Of a DNA stretch of 12,016 nt, positions 5,470-10,799 are shown in pieces. The notes beneath the pieces were generated by a model. The model was not told the origin of the DNA. It worked only from the letters and a program-made list of their open reading frames with translations, and did no database searches. The DNA is taken from the NCBI GenBank assembly GCA_026770585.1, contig MU648492.1, positions 1-12,016 on the forward strand. Reading direction: 5' to 3'. Made by a program: the position numbers and the translations under genes. The DNA is from Baffinella frigidus. Lineage: Eukaryota; Cryptophyceae; Cryptomonadales; Baffinellaceae. The stretch's first letter is position 1; every line of letters starts with the position of its first letter.

Positions 5470-6000
5470 CTTGTGTCGTGTCAGGGGTAGCTTGGGGTAA
5501 AGCCGTTATGTCCGTTGTTTCCTCTCAATTTAATTTATGGAGCTGGGGGTGGGAGATGCTGAGATCCCATCAGGACGAGGCACTATTTATGTTAAATGTG
5601 GGTGGTAAAGTGGTACCATGATACGAGTTCGCGGTCACGTCTGTTTGCTCGTGGCCCCCGTGAAACAATCGTGAAACGGGGAATGAGATGATGACTGGGT
5701 TATCCCACGTGACTGCCTTATGAGGGTTGTATCTCACTTACCTTTAGATATCTTCCGCTCCCGTGATGGGATGCAGGTGTAAACGTTTGGCGTGTGGATA
5801 TTGTGTGGATGTCACGTTACGGAATCTAGAAGATCTAGAAGAATCTGGAAGATCCTGGAGAAATAAAACATTAACACAAGAGGGGAGGGCGCCCAAGTGC
5901 CCCCAGCAAGGGTCTATTTCCTCATGGCCCCCAGTTTTCTCTCCATGTTTGATCCAATAGCTCCAATAGCTGAAATATCCCACAGAAGGGTGGGAAATGC
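5470..6000. other. Upstream region of the phosphodiesterase gene
   Basis: No gene is seen. The first about 120 bases are the probable 5' leader and core promoter of the minus-strand gene. A CACGTG box lies at 5706-5711. At about 5823-5862 the sequence is a loose 10-11 bp tandem of AGATCTAGA/GAATCTGGA-type units, faintly like a heat-shock element but without correct alternating GAA/TTC blocks. A pair of AGCTCCAAT steps lies near 5950-5970. Composition is lower in GC than the gene. Confidence 0.5.
5584..5591 (-). promoter_or_regulatory. Possible TATA box for the phosphodiesterase gene
   Basis: Read on the minus strand it is CATAAATA, one base from TATAAATA, about 115 bases before the start codon. 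This would allow a 5' leader of roughly 80-90 bases. No transcript evidence is available, and AT-rich octamers arise by chance. Confidence 0.3.
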
Positions 6001-6018
6001 GGGCGGGGCGGGGCGGGG
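6001..6018 (+). promoter_or_regulatory. G-quadruplex-type motif / GC-box cluster
   Basis: GGGCGGGGCGGGGCGGGG gives four runs of at least three G with single-C loops, the strongest simple class of intramolecular quadruplex motif. The GGGGCGGGG steps also match GC boxes, and a CCAAT follows at 6022-6026. It lies about 530 bp upstream of the minus-strand gene's start and just before the leucine-rich-repeat-like relic on the + strand. A function is not shown. Confidence 0.55.
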
Positions 6019-6063
6019 CGGCCAATGCCTGCGGGAGGAATCGAGGGTTCGTCATGTGCAGCT

Positions 6064-6180
6064 AAGATCCTCGCTCTGGACTGGTCCGGGGCGGCCTCGG
6101 GGCGGATCCCCCCAGGTCTGGCAAATTTAGCTAAAGAGCTGAGAGGCCTGCAGCTGGCTGGCGGCGCTGACGGGGGTTTG
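6064..6180 (+). pseudogene. Relic resembling a plant-type leucine-rich repeat
   Basis: The + frame reads LALDWSGAASGRIPPGLANL, then AKELRGLQLAGG. This follows the plant-type repeat pattern L..LDLSGN.LSG.IP..L.NL..L..L.L, with one residue missing before SG and one extra before LRGL. Normal spacing is recovered on either side. The frame continues only about 35 residues and no neighbouring repeats are seen. It may be a decayed piece of a leucine-rich-repeat gene or one exon of a gene outside what can be read. The match to a low-complexity pattern could be chance. Confidence 0.35.
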
Positions 6181-6605
6181 AAACAGGGTGCGGTGCGGTG
6201 GCTGCGATGCAGCTATGCGTGTGGACGCGCGTGGGGAGCTTCAGCTGCGTGGGCGGGGAAGCTACGACAGCGTTGTGATGCGCTGTGAGGGCAGGGGGGT
6301 GCCTTGCGGGGGCGTGGTGAAAAGCTCAGGCGGGGCTGTCTACCCAGAACAGTCGGTCAACCTGCGGAGTGAGTTAGGGTTTAGGCTCCAGACCTGTTGC
6401 ACAAAATTCTTGCAACCTCGCACAGTTGCCTGCGGTGATGATACGCTGCCTCGTGGCATGGGACCGTGCGCGCGAACATCCCTCGACCTTCGAACCCTAG
6501 ACCCCAAACCATAACCCAACACTCTGCGCGGAACGAGGAGGCCACACAAGGGTTGGAAGACTTACAAGGAGTGCACGCCTCGGGTGTCCAGTCTGTGAAC
6601 CACCT
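6181..6605. other. Non-coding stretch with two short telomere-like motifs
   Basis: No gene is recognised. TTAGGGTTTAGG (6374-6385) is two G-strand telomere-like units. About 110 bases later AACCCTAGACCCCAAACC-ATAACCC (6493-6517) is a degenerate C-strand tract in the opposite sense. Both are isolated from the large array beyond 10800. The remainder is GC-rich and appears unique. Confidence 0.5.
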
Positions 6606-6700
6606 AGCTCTGCCTGAGTTTTACTCTGGCTCGTCCTTCCAGTTCAGAAGGGCGAACATAAAGTCTTTCGGACGAGCCAGAATAAAACTCAGGCAGAGCT
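6606..6700. repeat. Inverted repeat with 31-nt arms
   Basis: 6606-6636 and 6670-6700 are reverse complements at 30 of 31 positions (core GCTCTGCCTGAGTTTTACTC against its mirror), with a 33-nt loop. An open frame crosses it, but the encoded peptide is simply the two arms in translation, so it is treated as a foldback repeat and not a gene. Confidence 0.95.
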
Positions 6701-6736
6701 TCGTAGACCACGCCAGATCACAACTGTTAAATTTAG

Positions 6737-7086
6737 TGTGCGAGGCCACTCAATTTGAACCACCCTTTATGCTGTCTTACTACTGAACCTCGCTGGCGTG
6801 CCTTTCGATTTTGCTATGCGACTTTAAATCCTGGTTGTCAACAAGACAAAAGTCAATTCCTTAGAAAAATTATGTCTAACGTTGTGATTTTTTTTTCGTG
6901 AGACCCAACCCCGGGCCTGTTTCGGGCCGGTAGGAAATCGAAAGGCACGTTACGAAGCTTCGTAGGGAGGTTCAGTAGTAGGGATGGTTTCTTTCTTATT
7001 TTGCTATTAGCTTCGACATAGCTTTTATAGGAGAAACCCCACCCCAAGAGAGCAAAAACACGGTTTAAATTGAGTGGCCTCGCACA
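6737..7086. mobile_element. Nested foldback element, about 350 bp
   Basis: The outer arms 6737-6761 and 7062-7086 match at 24 of 25 positions when inverted, and similarity continues weakly outward. The inner arms are 6778-6811 (TACTACTGAACC ... TTTCGATTT) and 6935-6980. The right inner arm is longer by about 12 bases, including the small palindrome CGAAGCTTCG. The loop (6812-6934) is AT-rich with a T9 run. This is a foldback (MITE-like) structure with no protein. Confidence 0.8.
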
Positions 7087-7137
7087 TGAAATTCAGAACG
7101 CGACGTTTTGCTTAACGGTGTTTCGAGGTACAGATTT

Positions 7138-7228
7138 CCTTTAGGTCCTTGAGGTTCTTTTAACTCCCACCATAGGCGGACACCGGAACGTATCCTGCAG
7201 AAAGGCCATGCTTCCTTTCGGATCACAT
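7138..7228 (+). repeat. Dispersed repeat family D, full copy 2
   Basis: A 91-bp unit of exactly the same length as 3347-3437. It has CCTTTAGGTCCTTGAGG, CATAGGCGGACACCGGAAC and AAGGCCATGCTTCCTTTCGG. Conserved length without inverted ends suggests a defined unit, perhaps the end of a larger element. Confidence 0.8.
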
Positions 7229-7270
7229 TTCACATTGTTGCGGCGGCGGGCTATTGCCTTTGGGAGTGTT

Positions 7271-7328
7271 TCTGGTACAAATCTGGTACAAATATCCAGA
7301 ATGTACCTCAGGGTCTCCAGAATGTACC
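7271..7328. repeat. Short direct and inverted repeats TCTGGTACAAA / CCAGAATGTACC
   Basis: TCTGGTACAAA is duplicated head-to-tail (7271-7292). CCAGAATGTACC then occurs twice (7296-7307, 7317-7328). The second motif is roughly the reverse complement of the first, so several alternative small hairpins are possible. Confidence 0.7.
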
Positions 7329-7373
7329 CACACAACGGGCTTGGAAGGGATTTTCGGCCCAAATCGGGCCACC

Positions 7374-7474
7374 TTTCCGTTACCTTATCCGTAGGAACCC
7401 CCCCTACGTCCCTACGGATTGCCTACCGTAGGGTTGTAGGTCTTGTCGCTTAAGGGTTATTCGAAATCCCTTCA
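7374..7474 (+). repeat. Dispersed repeat family E, copy 1
   Basis: 101 bp, running from TTTCCGTTACCTTATCCG through CCCCCTACGTCCCTACGG, CCTACCGTAGGGTTGTAGG and TCGCTTAAGGG to TTATTCGAAATCCCTTC. An inverted copy of the same length is at 10563-10663. Both copies are followed by CCGCTGTGTGGT on the + strand (7479 and 10700), although the repeats point in opposite directions. Confidence 0.85.
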
Positions 7475-7544
7475 AAGTCCGCTGTGTGGTTAGAAACATT
7501 CCTGGTTGTAACTTGGCGTGCCCCCCCCCCCCCGAGCATCCCCA

Positions 7545-7758
7545 GTTGATCTACGCGGCTTCCAAAACGGCGCGCGGCGAAGTGGATCAGATGGAGGCTG
7601 AGCTTGAGCGATTTCCTTCGAGGGAAGATTCGAATTCGAACCGTCCCTCGAGGGAAACAGCTCGAGCTCCAGCTTCGATTTGGCCCAGCTCCGAGTAAAC
7701 GCTCAAGCACGTTCGCAGGTGATCTATGTGGCTTCCGAAACGGCGCGCGGCGATGGGG
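7545..7758 (+). repeat. 41-bp direct repeats flanking a hairpin
   Basis: 7545-7585 and 7718-7758 match at about 35 of 41 positions (G(T/G)TGATCTA, GGCTTCC, AAACGGCGCGCGGCGA). Between them sits the hairpin 7593-7677. This is the same arrangement seen around the elements at 740 and 2015. Confidence 0.85.
7593..7677. repeat. Long hairpin centred on TTCGAATTCGAA
   Basis: About 42-nt arms meet without a loop at the 12-bp perfect palindrome TTCGAATTCGAA (7629-7640). They match at roughly 80% through CCCTCGAGGGA-type sequence. The same 12-mer forms the centre of the perfect palindrome at 8854-8897. Frames crossing it are repeat translations. Confidence 0.85.
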
Positions 7759-7775
7759 AGAAGGGGACAGTGCGG

Positions 7776-7906
7776 CCCAGGTTTGATCTCATCTCGGAAC
7801 ATACCAGAATCTATCCACATAAAAAGACGTAAGATAGCATCATTGTATGCCTAACATAGCATGTACACCCTCATCTTCGGCGTCGGAAGCCTAAGATAGC
7901 GGCGAT
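7776..7906 (-). repeat. Dispersed repeat family C, copy 2 (inverted)
   Basis: Read on the minus strand it carries the family landmarks CCGCTATCTTAGGC, GATGAGGGTGTACATGCTA, TTAGGCATACAATGATGCT, GATTCTGGTATGTTCCGAG and ATGAGATCAAACC. The tail GGCGATGGGGAG ... CAGTGCGGCCCAGG with TTTGATCTCA is itself duplicated at 7749-7791 and 7901-7943, so the copy lies between direct repeats. Confidence 0.8.
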
Positions 7907-7940
7907 GGGGAGGTCGGGACAGTGCGGCCCAGGTTTGATC

Positions 7941-7971
7941 TCACAAAAAAACCTTTTTGGTTTTTTTGTGA
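7941..7971. repeat. Perfect A/T-rich hairpin
   Basis: TCACAAAAAAACC (7941-7953) and its exact complement (7959-7971) enclose a TTTTT loop. In a bacterial context it could pass for a terminator, but nothing else supports bacterial DNA. It fits the general pattern of perfect dyads in this domain. Confidence 0.85.
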
Positions 7972-8018
7972 ATACCCCATCAACGTTTCCCGGGGAATCA
8001 TTTGTGAGATGATCTAAT

Positions 8019-8170
8019 CCCGGCGAGTATTCCTCAGGAACACGATTTTGGTGTATCTTCAAGGGTAAAAATTAGACAGTCGCCTATATAGCCGTCATTT
8101 ATAGCCTTGAGATACACCACAATAGAATCGGAGATCCCTGAAATCGTATTCCGGAGGAATACTCGTCCGG
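8019..8170. repeat. Nested foldback sequence
   Basis: CGAGTATTCCTCAGGAACAC (from 8019) is inverted at about 8144-8166 (GTATTCCGGAGGAATACTCG). GGTGTATCTTCAAGG (about 8050) is inverted at about 8105 (CCTTGAGATACACC). A roughly 20-base insertion (AATAGAATCGGAGATCCCTG) splits the right arm. Non-coding. Confidence 0.75.
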
Positions 8171-8219
8171 ACGATATCCCAGGATTCAGGTGATTTAATC
8201 TAATTTCGGACCAAGTCCC

Positions 8220-8356
8220 GCTATCTGTCCCGCTATCTTAGGCTCCCCACGCGGAAGGCAAGGGTGTACATGCTGTTTTAGGCATCAAATGATGCTATCT
8301 TACGCCTTTGCATCGGGACAGATTCTGGTATGGTCCGAGATGAAATTGGTTTTGGG
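8220..8356 (+). repeat. Dispersed repeat family C, copy 3
   Basis: It shares with 139-286 the blocks CCGCTATCTTAGGCT, ACGCGGAAG, GGGTGTACATGCT, TTTTAGGCAT, ATGATGCTATC, CAGATTCTGGTATGGTCCGAG and GGTTTTGGG. Its flanks TTTCGGACCA (about 8203) and TGGTCCGAGATGAAATT are inverted. This suggests the true element extends from about 8200 to 8350. Confidence 0.8.
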
Positions 8357-8534
8357 TAAAACCGAGATTTTTGTGTAGTAACTTTCGTTGCCTTTGGAGC
8401 CCTTCCATGTCAAATTAGGCCAGACACGAGGTTGGAATGCCCTATCCTGGTACAAATGTTTACAACCCTACTTGTAGATACGATCCTCTGGTGGCTTTAC
8501 ATCTGGGCAATTTGACCAGGCCTCATTTTGGTGA

Positions 8535-8560
8535 GAATTCACTGATTTTACAGTGAATTC
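8535..8560. repeat. Small perfect hairpin GAATTCACTG / CAGTGAATTC
   Basis: Two 10-nt arms surround a 6-nt ATTTTA loop. It lies about 85 bp outside the large inverted-repeat element that starts at 8643. No other role can be assigned. Confidence 0.8.
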
Positions 8561-8810
8561 AATGTCTCGAGACGTATGGCCACTAGCATTCTCGGGTGGA
8601 TTATTGATACGCTGAAAATCGGGGCGTGCGGCGTCGTCCAGCCACGCCAGAGGGATCGAAACATCCACTTTTGACATCTTTCAAGGGAAATCCCTTGAAT
8701 TCTCAAGTCAACAACGTCAGCTCTTACGTGGATAAGGTTTCGGTTTCTCTCGAGCCCTCTGGCGTCCAGCATAAAGTGGAGACTCGGGGCAGTTACTGAC
8801 AACTACAATC

Positions 8811-8939
8811 AGCCCTCCGAGGCGGACCAAATCGAGGCTGGAGCATGCGCCAATTCCTCGGGCGGCACATTCGAATTCGAATGTGCCGCCCGAGGAAATG
8901 GCTGCAAAAAATCGTCGATTTGGTCCGCCTCGCAGGGCT
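8811..8939. repeat. Long hairpin with a perfect 44-bp palindrome at its centre
   Basis: The outer arms 8811-8834 and 8916-8939 are inverted at 23 of 24 positions (AGGCGGACCAAATCG). The core 8854-8897 is a perfect palindrome: TTCCTCGGGCGGCACATTCG plus AA, then its exact mirror, with no loop. The intermediate bases are less well paired, so the whole is an interrupted stem. Confidence 0.95.
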
Positions 8940-8957
8940 GGTGGTATCTTCTTACCA

Positions 8958-9091
8958 CCCTGGAGTCAACTCAGAGGCAAATTGGACCTTTTCTTGGGTA
9001 GATTTTTAAGGGGATGTAATGAGATTCCAGTACATCCCCTTGAAAATCTACCCGACAAAAGGTCCAATTTGCCTCCGAGTTCCCTCCAGGG
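8958..9091. repeat. 61-nt-arm hairpin with 12-nt loop
   Basis: 8958-9018 and 9031-9091 are exactly equal in length and pair at about 55 of 61 positions without gaps. Landmarks are CCCTGGAG, GAGGCAAATTGGACCTTTT, GGGTAGATTT and AAGGGGATGTA. If transcribed on either strand it would be a long near-perfect stem-loop. Mismatches are single bases spread along the stem. Confidence 0.95.
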
Positions 9092-9243
9092 CGGCTGTCA
9101 ACTATCTTGGTTCCACACGGTGGGCTTCGAGGGTTCCGGGACCCCTAGATTTAGCGGTAACGTGACCAAATTTGCATTAGAAAATCACTGAAGTTAACTG
9201 CCCACAGGGTAAGTCGACTTTTGATGAAAGATCGTAGTCCACT

Positions 9244-9324
9244 GTCAACCTAATTTCGGCATTCCGTAGGGTGCTACCGTATGCAATACGGTAGGGTGAT
9301 AGGGAATGCCGGAATTAGCTTGAC
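9244..9324. repeat. Imperfect hairpin containing TACCGTAT/ATACGGTA
   Basis: GTCAA-CTAATTTCGGCATTCC on the left is mirrored by GGGAATGCCGGAATTAG-TTGAC on the right. The inner parts GTAGGGTGCTACCGTAT and ATACGGTAGGGTGATAG are about 80% complementary. The TACGGTAGGG piece echoes the family B block CCCTACGGTAGGG of the left domain. Confidence 0.8.
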
Positions 9325-9589
9325 GCCAGAATTAGGGCGTCCACCCTTACAGTCACATCAGGTTAAGTTTCAAAGATAGGTAGACACCATTCCACGCAAG
9401 AGGGCTCGAGGAAAACCGACGCCTTATCCACGCCAGATCTGGCTTCGTTGACTTAAGTATTCAGGGGATTTCCCTTGAAAGAAGTCAAAAGTGGATGTTT
9501 CGAGCGCTCTGGCGTGATTGCTTCCAAAACATTTCGTTCTTTCGGCACACCGATGGACGTGCAAACGAAGTTTCAACTTTTGACCTTTC

Positions 9590-9773
9590 CCACACGAGGC
9601 TATCCATGCGAACAGAATCAAAGAACATTTTAAAAATTATGGGGAAATGATCACGTTTCCGCACGGATGTCCGTACGGAAACGTGATCAAATGCTGACTT
9701 TTGGCGTGTTTCCTTCTGGGCAATAATCCAATAATTAACTTATGAATCTGTTCGCATGGATAGCCTCGTGTGG
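9590..9773. repeat. Foldback with 31-nt outer arms and 42-bp central dyad
   Basis: The outer arms 9590-9620 and 9743-9773 are inverted at 30 of 31 positions (CACGAGGCTATCCATGCG). Centrally 9648-9689 is a near-perfect dyad (TGATCACGTTTCCG ... CGGAAACGTGATCA; 19 of 21 pairs). The AT-rich segments between them do not pair. About 184 bp in all, non-coding. Confidence 0.9.
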
Positions 9774-10020
9774 TCGTGCAAAGGCGCGTGCGACATGAAA
9801 TCTGCGCCAGTATTATAAAAATCTTTGCTACGCATAAAGTTAATTAGTAGGATCTATGCAGAAGATTTTTGTGACTGTCATCCATATCAACTGTATATGA
9901 CAGTGTGCATCGCCAGGCCTTGCTGTGGTGCGAGGTTTCTAGTCCCGGGGCGGGCCTATCCCACGCCGCTTCTCACGCGGCTCTGGTAGTTGGAATCGGA
10001 GTTCCCCTCCCAGAGACAGA
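9774..10020. other. Non-coding stretch with minor dyads
   Basis: No gene is seen. AAAAATCTTTGCTACGCATA (from 9817) shares TTGCTACGC with the repeat GTAAAGCTATTGCTACGC near 1973, and a loose mirror GCAGAAGATTTTT lies at 9858-9870. GACTGTCAT and ATGACAGTG (about 9873 and 9896) form another weak dyad. From 9940 the sequence is GC-richer and unique. Confidence 0.45.
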
Positions 10021-10052
10021 GTCGGAGTTCCCATTCTACCCACACTACCCAC
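10021..10052 (+). repeat. 32-bp dispersed repeat, copy 1
   Basis: GTCGGAGTTCCCATTCTACC followed by CACACTACCCAC recurs at 10470-10501 with two substitutions. A shorter ATCGGAGTTCCC precedes it at 9995, and the ACCCACAC end is extended by local CACACTACC repeats to about 10069. Confidence 0.8.
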
Positions 10053-10212
10053 ACCACACTACCCACACTGGTGCGCCGGCAGGGCTCAGTGTCTTTCCCG
10101 TCGTCTTCTTCTTTATTCCTCTCGATACAGATCCTAAACGAGGCCCTTGAGCCTTGAGTTGAGTGATACAAACGTCTATGAGCCTTAAGAAACGGGCCCG
10201 CCTCAAAGACAA

Positions 10213-10278
10213 GAGCTATGCCATTTGGCATAGGTTTTGGAGCTATGCGATTTGGCATAGGTTTTGGCATAGGTTCGG
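10213..10278 (+). repeat. 27-bp tandem repeat with inner dyad
   Basis: 10213-10239 and 10240-10266 differ at one base; a partial third unit follows. The first unit contains the palindrome TATGCCATTTGGCATA-type dyad (ATGCCA/TGGCAT). Minisatellite-like; no coding role. Confidence 0.9.
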
Positions 10279-10322
10279 AGGGGACTATGTGGGGGCGCCT
10301 ATCATGGAGTTGTTGAAAACAT

Positions 10323-10371
10323 CCTTTAGGTTCTTCGAGCTCCCAACATAGGCGGACACCGGAACTTGTCC
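10323..10371 (+). repeat. Dispersed repeat family D, short copy
   Basis: CCTTTAGGTTCTTCGAGCTC, CCAACATAGGCGGACACC and GGAACTTGTCC. It lacks the TCCTTAAGG step and the AAGGCCATGCTTCC half of the longer copies. It shares the short spacing with the 2743 fragment, so two sub-types exist. Confidence 0.75.
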
Positions 10372-10469
10372 GCTCCTAAGTTGACGGGTTTGTACCGCGG
10401 ATTCGGCGTGTCAACTTGAGAATAGTCGGGCAAGCCGCGTGCGGCAGACCTGATGGGTTGTCACGCGAA

Positions 10470-10501
10470 GTCGGAGTTCCCATCCTATCCACACTACCCA
10501 C
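10470..10501 (+). repeat. 32-bp dispersed repeat, copy 2
   Basis: It matches 10021-10052 at 30 of 32 positions (GTCGGAGTTCCCATCCTATC then CACACTACCCAC). The family D copy and the 27-bp tandem repeat lie between the two. The flanks of the two copies differ. Confidence 0.8.
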
Positions 10502-10562
10502 GTTCGTAGCGGGGCGTGGAATTCGAGCATTCAGCACCGTGCAGCACCACCACACAGGGACT

Positions 10563-10663
10563 TCGAAGGGATTTCGAATAACCCCTAAGCGATAAGACCT
10601 AGGAACCTACGGCAGGCAACCCGTAGGGACATAGGGGGGTTTCTGCGGAAAAGGTAACGGAAA
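10563..10663 (-). repeat. Dispersed repeat family E, copy 2 (inverted)
   Basis: The reverse complement corresponds to 7374-7474 over the same 101 bp, with scattered substitutions (CGAAGGGATTTCGAATAACC, CTAAGCGATAAGACCTA, GGTAACGGAAA). The two copies are 3.1 kb apart and face each other. Confidence 0.85.
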
Positions 10664-10722
10664 CTGAAGGCATTTCCTGCCCGAAACCCTCTTCGTAGCC
10701 CGCTGTGTGGTCTACGAAGGGG

Positions 10723-10765
10723 TTCTTCTTCTTCTTCTTCTTCTTCTTCTTCTTCTTCTTCTTCT
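10723..10765. repeat. TTC trinucleotide repeat (about 14 units)
   Basis: Uninterrupted TTC units lie between the CTACGAAGGGG flank and the AT-rich step leading into the telomere-like array. The opposite strand is a GAA/purine tract that can form triplex DNA. Confidence 0.95.
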
Positions 10766-10799
10766 GTATTAACCTCTTAAAGAAGTCCCTGTAATCAGT

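Larger units (their letters stand above)
8643..9516. mobile_element. 874-bp foldback element with about 125-bp inverted ends
   Basis: The outermost arms 8643-8713 and 9446-9516 match inverted at about 64 of 71 positions (CACGCCAGAG, CGAAACATCCACTTTTGAC, TTTCAAGGGAAATCCC). Similarity continues inward through GTGGATAAGG and CTCGAGCCCTCT, giving arms of about 125 bp (to 8767 and from 9392). The interior holds three further hairpins (8811-8939, 8958-9091, 9244-9324). No transposase or other open frame of note is inside, and no clear target duplication is visible. It is best read as a non-autonomous foldback/MITE-like element. Confidence 0.75.

Noticed and set aside
4534-5490. 318-codon open frame on the + strand opposite the phosphodiesterase
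   Set aside because: It is the antisense shadow of a GC-rich gene. Its translation is Arg/Gly/Val/Glu-rich with no domain, whereas the minus-strand frame has clear catalytic motifs.
5823-5862. Heat-shock element
   Set aside because: AGAAGATCTAGAAGAATCTGG-type repeats do not give the alternating GAA and TTC blocks at 5-bp spacing that such elements need; only a loose 10-11 bp tandem is supported.
6466-6786. 106-codon + strand frame
   Set aside because: It spans the 31-nt-arm inverted repeat at 6606-6700 and telomere-like sequence; its peptide is derived from repeat arms and has no recognisable domain.
7941-7971. Rho-independent terminator
   Set aside because: A stem rich in A/T with a T5 loop rather than a GC stem followed by T; the context is eukaryotic and no gene ends here.
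8883-9191. 102-codon + strand frame
   Set aside because: It runs through two inverted-repeat structures (8811-8939 and 8958-9091); its sequence is explained by the arms and no domain is visible.
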